DNA from: Branchiostoma floridae
Lineage: Eukaryota; Chordata; Leptocardii; Amphioxiformes; Branchiostomatidae
Assembly (NCBI RefSeq): GCF_000003815.2
Contig: NC_049984.1
Location: forward strand, 22,423,196 to 22,487,195
Length of the DNA: 64,000 bases
Direction of reading: 5' to 3'
Shown: positions 20,956 to 33,902 of the stretch, one piece after another
Layout: each line of letters opens with the position of its first letter
How positions within the stretch are numbered: the first letter of the stretch is position 1
Notes under the pieces: generated by a model
Seen by the model: only the letters and a program-made list of their open reading frames with translations
What the model was told of the DNA's origin: nothing
The model's database searches: none
Made by a program: the position numbers and the translations under genes

Positions 20956-21315
20956 GTAAGACCAAATCTTTTCGAGCTCTCCACGAATTTCTAAAGAAAC
21001 ACGTACAAGTCGACGGTTCCATGTACATAGTATAAAAAGGAGGCACAAGCCCAAAGTATAAAAGTCTTATCGTAGCAGAGAAGGCCATTTTAGTGTTTCC
21101 TCATAAATTATGTAAATATTCAATAAATAATTTGCATGCTTTAAGTCTAATAAATTAATTACATAATTGTGCATGAAAAGCACATAGAAAGATTAAGGAG
21201 GCCATCCACATTCAACTAGAGGCTGCGAAGTTGAACAAGACTGAGGGTTGGGAGCTGCCCAAGTGCTACCTCCCCCTTCTCCGCAAGGAGGCGGGGGGAG
21301 GGGGCAGATGATCCA

Positions 21316-21465
21316 CGCAAGCCTGACCTAGTCTCGTGTTCTCTCGCGAGAACTGAGATTAGGTCATTCCCCTGACGATGATGTACTGGTAGACATCGAA
21401 AATTGGGGAGGTATGTACTGTACCTTTTCAAAAACAGTCATTGATTGATGAAAATTTGTTGTAAC
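21316..21465. repeat. Dispersed repeat shared with 32350-32490
   Basis: Both copies contain 'cgcaagcctgacctagtctcgtg', then 'atcgaaaatt' and 'aaaaacagtcattg'. Probably a LINE or SINE 3' part. Confidence 0.5.
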
Positions 21466-22589
21466 TGTTTGCATACGTGACTGGTGAACCTCTTCAACGA
21501 TAATAAATTAATGTTCACCTCAACTAAGCTTCATAATTCTAAGTATGAATTTCCCATTATTTAACAAAATGGAATAGATATTTTCTCATTAATTATGCAA
21601 ATTAGGTATCCAATTGCCTAATTGATATCTATCGACATTTCTCTCTTTCTCAGTAACGTACGTGACAAGTTTGAAAGTCCTATCATGGAATGCAGTGGAT
21701 TTTGCTCATTGATTATGCAAATTAGCTGTGACTTGTATAATAAGTATCTTATCATGTAGTTCATCACTTAGGCTATCTACATACTAAAAATCATGACGAT
21801 CCGTCGACTAGTTCTGGAGTTATTCTCGTCCAAAGTTTGAAATGAAACCAGTGCCTGCAGCTCGGTTGAGCTAAGGCGGCCCAGGCACGCTCGATTTGTG
21901 TCCGAGTTCGGGCGCGTGTCCCCTTGTCCAGCCGAATTCGAACACGTGTTCCATGATGTTCCATTTCGTAATTCGAACCGAACGCGCGTTCGAATCTGTG
22001 GTTATTTGCGACTTTTCAACCTAAAGAGGCACCGTAAGGACCCTTTATCCTTGGTGGGTGTCTGTGCGGTCAAGTTATGACATTTACGGCTTAAGCCCCA
22101 GCTCAAAATAACAGTATCGATCTTCATAGTACTCAAGTTTTACTCATAATCCCTTTCTTATCAAAATTATCCGAGGGGATTTTGTGTAATCATTTAATGT
22201 TTTTTTAACTATGGTGCATTTTCAACGAAAAATTGAGAAAAAATAATGGTCGTTTCTGATGTTTTCGGCCCAAAAAAAAACATTATAATCCTAATTAGCA
22301 AGTAAGCAATCCTGATTTAAAACAAAATACCCTCGGACAAAAATGATAAGTTTAAGGTTGGCTTTCATGCTTTAGAATATCATAATTGAAAGTCTTGTTT
22401 CCAGCTGAGACTAGACTCATGAAATAAACACCACTTTTTTAACCAAAATGTTTATTTCTAACCCAAAATCCGGTATGTAGAATAACAAAATCACAAGTAT
22501 TCAATGTGTTTAAAGTAGTATTAAAAATGTGTGAAGTTTCATCGTAGTGCGACCGAGCAATCAAAAGTTACGATCATATTTTCATTCCA

Positions 22590-22870
22590 GGCCTGAGAGT
22601 TAAAAAAAGCCGCTAGAAGCCCAAAGTCACCAAGGGCTATCTACCACTAAAAATCACAACAACTGCATGTCCAGAACACGAGATATCACAAATGGAAGTT
22701 CCTCCGCAGTACCTTAGCAAGCCGCTAGATGGCCCATTATCAAACTTGACCTTTGTTTTCCTGACCCCTAACAACCTACCAAATATCATCAGGATTCATT
22801 CAAGGCTTCTCGAGTTATTCTGTTGACACATAGACAGACAGACGAGCAAACACGCTCAAAATATTACCTT
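22590..22870. repeat. Family X repeat, copy 2
   Basis: Shares 'aaaaatcacaacaactgcatgtcc', 'gccgctagatggcccattatc' and 'tcgagttattctgttgacaca' words with other copies. Confidence 0.55.
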
Positions 22871-23009
22871 CTGGCGAAGGTACCGCGAGACAATAACGCT
22901 AACAATCACAAGATTTCCACCGAATTTGTAGCATTTAAAACCTAAGGAAATAGAAATTGGTTCGTTCAAATATATAAATGATGGTCATTAGATCACCACC
23001 ATTACTTGT

Positions 23010-23175
23010 CCAGAGTTCAAGATATCAAAACCGGCAGTTCGGCCACAAAAACCGCTATCTATAGGGGGCAAAAGTCTGATCGTTTCTTCCTTTTACCAAC
23101 CTCTACCACCAGATATTATCAAAAGCCATCCACGTCTTCTTGAGTTATGCTATCCACAAGCAAACATATCTTACT
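23010..23175. repeat. Family X repeat, copy 3 (partial)
   Basis: Partial copy with 'aaaaccgctatctatagggggc' and a 'catccacgtcttcttgagttatgct' end. Confidence 0.4.
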
Positions 23176-23299
23176 TGGTAAAGATAAAAATGTTTGTATG
23201 TACTTACATTGTATGTACGACTTACATATACTTCTGCTCGTCTGTTGGTCCTCGTCACCTTTGGAAGCGTTGTAACAGTGGGGCTAACTGACAATTCGG

Positions 23300-23460
23300 A
23301 CGGGTCAGGACCTTTTGGCCTAACGGTTATGGTGCTGGGTTAGTAAGCCGGAGGCCCCGGGTTTGGGGACTAGTCGACTGTTTTCTACTCGCCTCTAATG
23401 TTTCAGTCCCGCACCGACCATGTATGTAATGGCAATACTGTGCCACACTCGAGAACGAAT
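23300..23460 (+). repeat. tRNA-derived SINE-like repeat, copy a
   Basis: tRNA-like head 'ttttggcctaacggttatgg' and a GGCCCCGGGTTTG region resembling a B box. A second copy lies at 23545. Confidence 0.4.
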
Positions 23461-23544
23461 CTAAAAAGAAACAAAAATGGGGAGTAGTGTAACAGTGGGG
23501 TTCAAACGCCAGAAACTGACAAGTCTAGTGAGCCCGAAACTTTT

Positions 23545-23650
23545 GGCCTAGCGGTGATGAAGTTGGGTAGGCTGGAGGGGCCGGCCTCGAATACTGGGAG
23601 CCAAGAGACTATTTCTACTCGTCTCTCTGTTTCAGTAGCGTCAACAATTC
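23545..23650 (+). repeat. tRNA-derived SINE-like repeat, copy b
   Basis: Diverged copy of the preceding repeat: 'ttttggcctagcggtgatga', 'gccggcctcgaatactggg' and 'tttctactcgtctc'. Confidence 0.4.
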
Positions 23651-24764
23651 TGCTCTCTAGTTTTCAGGACCGATTTCTGGGATGTTTTAGACATTTGATA
23701 CCTGGGATTCAAACTTAAATAGGTGATCCAACGGTTGGGAAAAACCATTCCGTTCGCGGGAGGACAAGCATCGAGGGTTCATGCACAAAATCATGTTTTG
23801 TGGACAAAATTAATCTTAAGTTTTAATAATGATTTTTTGGGATAGAAAAATGAAGCGACTGCGTAAGGAACGCGAAGAGGAAGACGCCATGGAAAAAGGA
23901 ACAACTTTTAAGCGCCCCCTTAAGTCGAATGGTTTGAACGGATTTGCATACTCTGTTTGCATCATACTCTGTTTGCGTCGACAGACATATAACATCGATA
24001 GAATCATGTTATTGACGTTACTGCACATGGAAATATTGCTGAGATGTAATCGGAATAGCAGACAAATGTAATCATACTATTTTTGAAACAGACAGTCAAA
24101 TGCAATTGTAAAGTAATCGAAGACATTAAACCCAAAGGTTTTTTTGCGTCCTTCACATCTGTGTTGCTTTGAGGTAGAGAACTCGATAAAAGTTTAAGAA
24201 TGTATGGTTCTGTCGAAGACGCGTGCAACTATACCTGTATATGATAAAACTATTTGCACCCCCCCCCCCCATTTAACTGGACACTGCGGCTAAGTCGTGG
24301 GAAAATTTATATTGTTTCATTATTGATTTCATAATTGGAATACCATAAAAATGTAAAGGTATTGACAAAAAGGCAACAGAACACACTAACCGTAAAAAAA
24401 TTGTTTTCTATCTATGAAATTCGTAATCTGTCAAATTTTGTGTCGTATGGCGATTGGTGATCGCAAAAAGTTTGCCGAACTAGTAGAATAAGAGTACCAG
24501 TGCAACCCTTGAATTTATTTCATTGTTGTCCACATATAGGTTCCAAGTACATGTCTAGGTGCCGGTGATTAAATAGTCTACGTTTTAGTTGTGCCAAGAG
24601 CAGAAATATTTGCAAAGTACTAAATTAATCAGAAGTTACATCATTAATTATGTTAATCAAGCCCTGATTTACATTAAAATCTCATTATTTTGATAAACGC
24701 CGAAAACACTTAAGGTACATACTTACCAAAAATAATAATAGTTCACAAATCTCTTTTTGAGTTA

Positions 24765-25062
24765 CCCTACTCCAAAGTTTTCAGAAAATTTGAAAAGGCC
24801 AGCTGCAATTCCAAACAGGCCGCTAAGGAGCCCAAACCTATATCTCACCCTCCCTGCCCCGAAAACGCTTCCAGAAAACTACATCTCAAAACTTCAAAGT
24901 TACGCTGCAGCACCGAAGGTAGCCACCAGGAGACCCATTGTCGAACATGGCCTTCGTCTTCTCAACCTCTACCAACCTAGTGACTATCCATCCACAGCTT
25001 CCCGATTTATGCTGATAACGTATGTAAAATTTTCCGCTGCAGTACCGTAGGAAGCCGGCAGG
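24765..25062. repeat. Family X repeat, copy 4
   Basis: Words 'aaaaggccagctgcaattcc', 'caggccgctaaggagcccaaacc' and 'aggtagccaccaggagaccc' match the family. The open plus frame is a by-product. Confidence 0.5.
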
Positions 25063-25067
25063 AGGCC

Positions 25068-25240
25068 CATTCGCGGGGATTTAATTTCGCGGTAGCGGGT
25101 AAAAGGACTTTTCGTGGTGGAATTAAGTTCACGGTAACACCATAGACTGCAGTCTTATACAATAATAGAAAAATGTACGCGGTGGTTTTAAGTTCGCGGT
25201 GAAATGGTTAATACACCGCGAACATTTCTGCATTTACAGT
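25068..25240. mobile_element. MITE, CCGCGAA family, copy 2 (left end lost)
   Basis: Internal ttcgcggtagcgggtaaa and ttaagttcgcggtgaaatgg segments and the right end TGCATTTACAGT are intact. Confidence 0.65.
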
Positions 25241-25315
25241 ATGTCATTCCTATCGTTTACAACCAAGGAATCATGCAATTTAGTCCCTGATTTGCATAGT
25301 CGATATCTGTTAGTA

Positions 25316-25470
25316 CAGTAGAAGCCAATTAATTGCACACTTCTGTTAATTGCACGGAATCCCAAAATACTGTGGTGGTCCAGCTGGATAACTTCGCTTT
25401 GTTACACCATCCGGATAATTGCACTAAATGCACTGGCAAATGGGGGCGTGCAATCAGGCGGCTCCTACTC
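25316..25470. mobile_element. pogo/Tigger-like MITE, copy 1
   Basis: Starts CAGTAGAAGCCAATTAATTG after TA and ends near CAATCAGGCGGCTCCTACTC before TA. Ends of the CAGT...ACTG type with TA target sites fit the pogo group. Confidence 0.6.
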
Positions 25471-25679
25471 TATTTCAATTGCCATAGATTACAAACGTTG
25501 CCTATCTCAAGTCCTAATACGAAAACACTCAAATGATAGAATTTCCTCATAAATTTCTTATAAATTTGCATAAGTTGCATTTTATTGTGTATATCTCTAA
25601 GCTATCGGTATACCAAATATCATTGAAATCCGTTGTCCCTTTGTACAGTTATTCTCCTTGAAAGATTTCAACAAAAACG

Positions 25680-25925
25680 CACCTGCAATTCCAGAGGAAG
25701 CTGTTAGGGGGGCTACCCCACATCGCTTCTTCTTTAAATCAAAGCTAACTGCCACCAAAAAATTAAGACCATAAATTGTACACAGCAAAAGATGCAAATT
25801 CGGATATTCTGCTGCAGTACCAATATTTAACACCTTGGAGCCTAAAATTGACATTGACTTTCGTCTTTCCGATACCTTCGCAAATACCAAATATCGTCAC
25901 AATCCATCCAGAAGTTCTAATGTTA
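25680..25925. repeat. Family X repeat, copy 5
   Basis: Contains 'ttgacattgactttcgtct', 'taccaaatatcgtcacaatcc' and 'atccagaagttctaatgttat', shared with other copies. A pogo-like MITE starts right after it. Confidence 0.5.
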
Positions 25926-25927
25926 TA

Positions 25928-26095
25928 CAGTGGAAGCCAGTTAATTGCATGTTGGATAAACGCACACTTCGGTCAATTGCAAGGAATCCCAAAATCCCAA
26001 ACTGGCTCCCATTCACTCCATTGATAGTGACTTCGCTTATCTGCACGGCGGAAAGTCACCAATGCCGGATAATTGCACGAAAATTTGCCAAACAT
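25928..26095. mobile_element. pogo/Tigger-like MITE, copy 2 (right end lost)
   Basis: Starts CAGTGGAAGCCAGTTAATTG after TA and shares 'ggaatcccaaaa' and 'ccggataattgcacgaaa' with copy 1. Confidence 0.55.
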
Positions 26096-26684
26096 CGTCA
26101 ACAAATTGACTGAAAATGCGTGCTAAAAATCGTCATTCGTGGTACTAATAAACCAATAGCTGCCTGTGTAAAGGTACAATACTGACAACATGTATGAAAT
26201 TGTTATTGGGAGCAAAAAAATGCGATATTGTGTGAGATCGTGGGCGGATCCCGGGCGTGTCAGCACCATAAAGAGACGCCAGCCCGCTAAAGGTCGTCAA
26301 AGACGGCTTTACGATTTGGCAGACAACTTGCTGTGTTACTCTCAATAAAAACTGTTATCTATCTGACTATTGTCTAATTACTCTAATTACATTTAGGGTC
26401 GCGGGGAAATACTTTGCTTTAAGGAGAAAATATTTGCTGTGGTCTAATTAAGTTCTTGGCTGCCAGTCAGAAGCCACGAGGTACACATACAGGTCCTACA
26501 GACATGACAGAAGGACATAGCAGTCGCTTTCGGCGGTGCGGTGCTTGCGTGATCATCAATTGTCAGTGTCACTGATCTAACCGTATTAACCGTACTCACC
26601 ACACATATCCGGAAACAGAACACAAACACACATACATCCCGACAGACCAACACCAATACCTACGTTTTTCATTGAGGTGAGGCC

Positions 26685-26900
26685 ATGCTGGGTTTGATTA
26701 TATGGATGACATCGTCTGAGAATTAAACCCCAAAACTAATGCGAGCGTGCGAATAAAAACGTTTGGCAAAAAAAAAGCTAAAGTTGCCTTCATAACGAAA
26801 TCTGAGTGGACGGGGAGGTTCACTAACAATGGAGTGAATGGAAGCCGGTTTGGGATTTGGGGATTCCATGCAATTGTAAAGTCTAATAGAGATCTCAATA
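26685..26900. repeat. Composite of two element fragments
   Basis: 26685-26760 matches the end of the TTAGGCCATG family ('tatatggatgacatcgtctg', 'aatgcgagcgtgcgaa'). 26790-26880 matches the middle of the pogo-like MITEs in reverse ('actaacaatggagtgaatgg'). Confidence 0.5.
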
Positions 26901-27501
26901 AACAAACAAATAAACACGAGTCAACACACTGAGTAATGGTGGTTTTTCTTTAACATTTTCTTCTCTGATTTTCCACAGCGTCATCATCGACAACATTTTT
27001 CATAACACTAGACATAATTTGAGCAGCGTAAATGTGTACAAATACAAGGGATCGGTTACACATAGTACAAAAAGGAGGGTACTCAGAAATGGCAATCGCA
27101 CATTCTTTAAAGGTTCATTATGTAACATTAGGACAATATGGAAAGTTGATTCTCCTATCATTATTTACATACTAATTTAGATCAACACTAAAAAATTGCA
27201 TACTAGTAACAATATTCAGGAAGAGAGCTTACAGCATCATTGCACCATACAGACATTTTTTTAAATGTGATTTTTCAAACCAATGTACAGTATGTTGTTT
27301 ATGAAAGGAGGGTCTAGTTTGAGATGGTTTCAAAAACTTAGCAGACCGTGTACAGCTTGCTTTGTATAGTCTTAAAATACCACAAATTCGAAAGAATTAT
27401 ACAAAATATGCTTCAAAATGGCTTTTACATTCAAATGAAGGTTTTATCCTTTTTCGAGAATTTTTGTAATTTTTGGGACCAAAATTTTACATTATAGGCC
27501 T

Positions 27502-27905
27502 TTAACACAAGCGGCAACTTTTACGACAGTTATCTCGCATGTAGGTAGGGTTCTTGGTGCACTCTCCAGTGCGGTACCAGTAACCACAGTGGTTGCTTTT
27601 GTCACGACAGTTGTTGTTGGTCGGGTTAGGACGGGTACCGGTACCGGTACCGCCGCTGCACAGCTGGCAGCTCCTGCGGCAGTTGGTGCGCATCCACTGA
27701 ACGTAGGATCCGGTACGGCAGTACCCTAGCCTGGACCAGGACGGGCAGTTGTTGTTGCTGTCTCTGCAGTTGCCACCTCCGGTACCGGTACCGCCGCCTC
27801 CGGTTCCGGTACCACCGCCTCCGGTACCGGTTCCGGAGCAGAGGTTGCAGGCCTTGCGACAGTTGGTCTGCATGTACTGGCGGTACCGACTGGATGCACA
27901 GTAAC
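27502..27905 (-). CDS. Astacin gene exon 10: rest of ShKT 1, ShKT 2 and ShKT 3
   Basis: The acceptor CACGTCAAG completes the first ShKT module ([15 protein letters not shown]). A second Gly/Thr linker, ShKT 2 and ShKT 3 follow. Each module has the six-Cys pattern C-D-C-C-C-x3-C-x2-C. The stop follows the last Cys. Confidence 0.9.
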
Positions 27906-30900
27906 CTTGACGTGGAAAAAAGTCATGTTATAGTTAGCCACTCAAAACTACATGACAGCAACAAAATGTTTGTTTTTTTTGTTTATGTGTCCTTCTTTTC
28001 TGCTTTCTTTTCCTCTGGGAGGATAATTAGGACTCAAGTTCAAACTACTAGTATGTATCATGTGTGTATGCATTCAGACATTTGCTATTTATAGGTTTAA
28101 GTGTTTTGTCAAATATTTCATTTTCCATAATGTGCTAGTTGTGGCGAGAATTGAGCATGACTTTAGCCCGCCATCGCTTTGTTTATGTACAACTATTTGT
28201 CTTATTTGATGTTTTCTTTAATGATAAACAGATATATAAACCTTGGCGGGACCACGAGTTGCAGTTGTTGTTCCGGTCGACACAGTTTCCGTTTCCTGTC
28301 CCGGTGCCGCCACCGCCAGTTCCGGTACCACCACCGCCAGTTCCGGTACCGCCACCGCCTGTAATGATCAAGATATTCTTAGAGTTAAAGGCTATTGATA
28401 CACTCTCCGGCCCCACCGATCCATAGTAAGTAAGAGTCGATTACAGTAAAAGGCAGTTAATTGCACTTCGGATATCCGCACACTTCAGTCGATTGCACGA
28501 TATCGCAACTGTATTGTCATTGATCTAACCGTATCTACCCTCTGGATACGTAGTACAGTGCAGTGTACTTAACTACCATGGTATTGGCAGTCTACCCTGT
28601 CCCAACATTAGACTGGACACTGCTCTGGGCTTACCCGTAATCATTGACGTGTAACTTATACAGTATACGGTCCAATAGCGTAACTTCGCATTATTGCAAA
28701 CGCCGGAGAATTGCACGAAATATGCTGTCAAATTGGGTGTGCAATTAAACGGTTTTACTGTATCTCCCTCGCAGAAGTTATTTCCACATTGCTCATGTAG
28801 TTACCTGCATCAATCACCTACTTCAAAGAATTTTTCCGTATATATTGTAGACTATTACATGGACAATATTTGCACGCTAGAAAACTTGCGAAGACATATA
28901 CATACAAAAGTATATAGGGCTACAAGGACGTACGAGACATTGACTGATCTACCGACTATTATGCAACTTTTCTACTGACCTGTGTTGCTGCACCGGTAAA
29001 GCGCCGCCAACTGGGTCAAGTCGGAATTGCTGAAACCTCTCCTCTGAGTAGTGATTGGTCGGCCGGCCCTGCACGTAACAAATACAAAGGTAACTAACTC
29101 TAAACGGTGACATTTTTGTCCAAAGAAGAAAATACACCTCCTAGAATATTTTCTTTAGGTTGGAAAATCTTATAAGGCTTAGGTTCCAATTGCAAAGGTG
29201 CCCGGCAGTGATGTATCCCCGGCAAGGCTCCGAACCCCAGATTTGCCCCGGCTGATTGCCGGATACCAGGGCGTAGCCCCAGATGTTACCGGGTCCTGCG
29301 TTCATTCAATTATAATTAAGTTCGATTTAAATTCAAGCCCGACCGGGCCCAAAGATACCCCTGAAGCTGCAAGGTTCCCCACAGGGGCAGACAAACCGAC
29401 CGGGAACAATACCTCCATTTTGACGGAGCTCCGGAGGTAATAAAACAAAGAACTTCGGTGTCAGAAGGAGAGGTCTCAAGTGTCAGTGATGGTAGGACGA
29501 CGGTTGAGACGGACAGACCGAAAGTAATAACTCCATTTTCATGGAGGTGATAAAACAAAGAATTACAGTGTAGGAGCTAGAGGACAGGTCTCACGTCTCA
29601 GAGATAGTAGAACGACGGTTGAGACGGACAGACCAAAAACAATACCTCCATTTTCATGGCGGTAATAAAACAAAGAACTTCTGCACAGGAGAGGAGAAGA
29701 CTCACGTGTCAGTGATGGTAGGGCGACAGTTGAGACGGACAGACCGAAAACAATACCTCCATTTTCATGGCGGTATAAAATCTAGAACTTCTGTCCGGAA
29801 AGGAGAGGACTCACAAGTCAGTGATGGTAGGGTGACAGTTGAGACGGACAGACCAAAAACATTACCTCCATTTTCATGGCGGTAATAAAACAAAGAACTT
29901 CTGTACAGGAGAGGAGAAGACTCACGTGTCAGTGATGGTAGGACGACGGTTGAGACGGACAGACCGAAAACAATACCTCCATTTTCATGGCAGTATAAAA
30001 TCTAGAACTTCTGTCAGGAAAGGAGATGACTCACAAGTCAGTGATGGTAGGGTGACAGTTGAGACGGACAGACCAAAAACATTACCTCCATTTTCATGGC
30101 GGTAATAAAACAAAGAACTTCTGTACAGGAGAGGAGAAGACTCACGTTTCAGTGATGGTAGGACGCCGGTTGAGACGGACAGCCCGAAAACAATACCTCC
30201 ATTTTCATGGCGGTATAAAATCTAGAACTTCTGTCAGGAAAGTCGAAGACTCACAAGTCAGTGATGGTAGGACGACGGTTGAGACGGACAGACCGAAAAC
30301 AATACCTCCATTTTCATGGCGGTAACAAAACAAAGAACTACTTTGCAGTAAAGGAGAGGGAAGACTCACGTGTCAGTGATGGTAGGACGCCGGTTGAGAC
30401 GGACAGACCGAAAACAATACCTCCATTTTCATGGCGGTATAAAATCTAGAACTTCTGTCAGGAAAGGAGAAGACTCACAAGTCAGTGATGGTAGGGTGAC
30501 AGTTGAGACGGACAGACCAAAAACATTACCTTCATTTTGATGGAGGTAACAAAACATAGAAGTACTTCTGTACAGGAGAGGAGAAGACTCGCGTTTCAGT
30601 GATGGTAGGACGACGGTTGAGACGGACAGACCGAAAACAATACCTCCATTTTCATGGCGGTATAAAATCTAGAACTTCTGTCAGGAAAGGAGAAGACTCA
30701 CAAGTCAGTGATGGTAGGGTGACAGTTGAGACGGACAGACCAAAAACATTACCTTCATTTTGATGGAGGTAACAAAACATAGAAGTACTTCTGTACAGGA
30801 GAGGAGAAGACTCGCGTTTCAGTGATGGTAGGACGCCGGTTGAGACGGACAGACCGAAAACAATACCTCCATTTTCATGGCGGTATAAAATCTAGAACTT

Positions 30901-33830
30901 CTGTCAGGAAAGGAGAAGACTCACAAGTCAGTGATGGTAGGGTGACAGTTGAGACGGACAGACCAAAAACATTACCTTCATTTTGATGGAGGTAACAAAA
31001 CATAGAAGTACTTCTGTACAGGAGAGGAGAAAACTCACGTGTCAGTGATGGTAGGACGACGGTTGAAACTGAAGGCGTAGCTGCCGTAGTGCATGACGGA
31101 ACCGATGTCGTAGGCAGACCCGAGAGAGTTGACTTCGCGACTGGTATACTTCTGGAAGTTGTAGCGCACACCTACAAGATGGAAAGAAGATATGATTACC
31201 TTTCACATATAGTTATCTCTCCAAATATTCATGACTGTAAGTTACTACTGGTTCTTCTAATTTGCATTTGATGCAAACTATGGTTATCCTCAAACTGTCC
31301 ATATGCCAGTCCGAAAACATTGTACTGTTTGTTTTTATTCCATAACCGGCAATCCACCTGATGGCGTAACACACCAGGTTTGTACTGAACAGTAGAAGCT
31401 CCATATCCTGACAGATTTATTTGATTCACTCACACCTAAGTGGACCCGAAGTCTTTTCACTAAGTTTGGGAGATTCGTTTACGTGCTCGAAGTTTGGCAC
31501 TTCCCAAACATGGGAACTTCATTCAACGTCCTATCCGAAGAACATCCCTAACCGCATTTAGGTACTCATTTTCACCTGACTGAAGTGAGGAAAGGTATCA
31601 ATCTCCAAGCAGATCCTACGGTAGCATAAGATAGTATCAAAAGCTGTCATAGGAGTGAAGCCTACTAGTGTGTTTTACTACATGGCAAATGTACACCTCT
31701 TGGCTGACTACACTCCTTAGCCAGTTGGGTACAATAGCTATCTTATGCCATCGTCGGATCTGCTTTGAGATTAGTCATCTTAACTTTAAGTGTAGCAACA
31801 CTTCTTATTTTTTCTCGTAGTGTCGCCATTTTGTGGTGTCCGGAGCGCGCTGCTTGTTCGGGCCAATGATCCTCCTTGGCCAGTTTAGGCCTATCTTATG
31901 CCATCGTAGGATATGCTTCGAGATTTTCCCAAGGATAACCTACGTTACTGGAGCATGTCATGATCAGGAGATTTAACCCCACGACCCTATACCACTACGC
32001 TCTTATGTTGTATATCATAAATACTATTGGACTCACTTTGCGGGATGTTTGCCCACTGTATGCGGACATAGCTGTCCCTGTCAGGTCGGGACTGTTCGTG
32101 CCAGAAGCCGAGCGCGTGTAGGATCTCGTGAATGACCGTGCCGACCTGCTCACAGCCGTTACCGATGGAAACCTGCTGCCTCCCTCCGTTACGGCCCACG
32201 TTAGAGAAGCACCTGAAATGTAAACCAATTTTTAACCATCCGCCATCTTGAAATTTGGGGCTACGAGAAGTTTATCGCCAGTGTAAAATTAAAGAGACAT
32301 AAAATTTTGAAAATTAGCCATACATAAAATTTGGCACCAATAAAATTAAGACGTTCTACGCAAGCCTGACCTAGTCTCGTGAGATTAAAACTAGATTAAA
32401 ACAAGATGGAGTGATAGCCGTCGAAAATTTGGAAGTATGTACGTTTCTTTTAAAAACAGTCATTGCTTGAAGAAAATTTATATTAACTAAGACATTCAAA
32501 TTTGAACTGTTAATTACAATAATGTTGACCCATTGTGTCCAGTATAGAATCAATCCAATTTTTGAAGAAGAAAAAATGCCTCCACCCCAGAGGCGTCGCC
32601 AAAAAGGAAGTGAAACTTACCCTCCAAGACTGGCGAACTCGATGTAGTCTCTCTGGTTGGTCCTGCGCACGAAGCGGATACAGGTTCGGCTGTGGAACTG
32701 CCGGATTGCGGCATTGATGGCGTTGGACTTGGCTGAGTTATAGGCTGATGGAGACAAAGAAAAAGTACGGTCACTTTTACAAGAAAAGACACTTAGCTTT
32801 CATGTGAAGCAAACATGACAAAGAGAAGTTGCACAAACTCGACGTAACCATCTCCATACCGGTATAGATTTTAAAAAAAGACCCAAAAAAAAAACACCTG
32901 GAATCCAAGACTGTTATCCAAAATCATTGACCTAAACATTCGATCATACAGCTGCCGAATCTCTATCGTCACTTTCTGTGAGAACTAGCAGACTCGGCAC
33001 CTATATTAGTATACCATGCTTAACCGAACCCTCTAAGATTATGTTAGACCCAGTTTTAAAATACATTAACAGCGCCTCTGAAATGCATGACATATCGACA
33101 ATGGTACACTATTTTATCGTTAATGATCCTTTCAGGGGCGTGAGTCCAAAAAGTGATACTTGAAGCAATAAAACAAACAATAAAGTACGAAGGCCCATCA
33201 TAACAACTTTCGTCGCCTACACAATCGCGCAACCACTTTCACGAGGCTATGAACTTTGTCCTTATGGGCCTTCGTAGTGTAAAGAGGGTTCTGCTCGTAC
33301 CGACTACCCTGTTGAAGGTGTACGGGACCGTTCGCCCTGTCCACAGCGGCCTCCTACTGGCACCACGCCCGTCACTGTCGATCACCTTCCGGAGGTACTC
33401 TTTGGTGTCGGCATTTAGGGTGATGTCACCCTCAAACAGCTTCTCTTCGCCATCTGTGTGTATGTAATAAAATATACATCATAAAAAAATCATGGAAATA
33501 CGTTGTTCCCTTCTCGAGTTACTAGTATCCTCTTCCGACGCTTTTACAAAAATGCCCCTGCTGTTCCAAAACTAACTGCTAGGGGGCTCAAACTTATGTC
33601 ACTTCTTCCTGAGCACAAGAGCTATCTAACACCTCATAATCGTGACCATAGTTTGTTTGGAACACGGAATAGCAAAACCGGCAAAAATAGCAAAATTGCA
33701 GTACCAAGGAAGGCCGCTAGGGGCCTCGAAATCTATTCATCTCCAGCTTTCTTCACACCCTACGATCGCGAACTCACCAAGTATGAAACAAATCCATCCA
33801 GTCATTCTGGAGTTATTTTGTTCACACACA

Positions 33831-33902
<72 letters not shown>

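Larger units (their letters stand above)
16318..27501. other. Intergenic region between NHL and astacin genes
   Basis: No gene supported over about 11 kb. The missing first exon of the NHL gene may lie in its left part. The content is AT-rich DNA, LINE pieces, SINE heads, MITEs and family X copies, listed separately. A GC-rich patch at 19290-19500 has an open minus frame but no homology I recognise. Confidence 0.55.

Noticed and set aside
29619-30449. Four repeated ~88-residue open frames on the plus strand, resembling a repeat protein
   Set aside because: They are translations of the tandem array antisense to the astacin gene, and each frame restarts with the repeat. The units match the exon 7 end on the other strand.
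29390-31043. CRISPR-like array
   Set aside because: The whole ~110-base unit is repeated with no unique spacers, in an animal intron.
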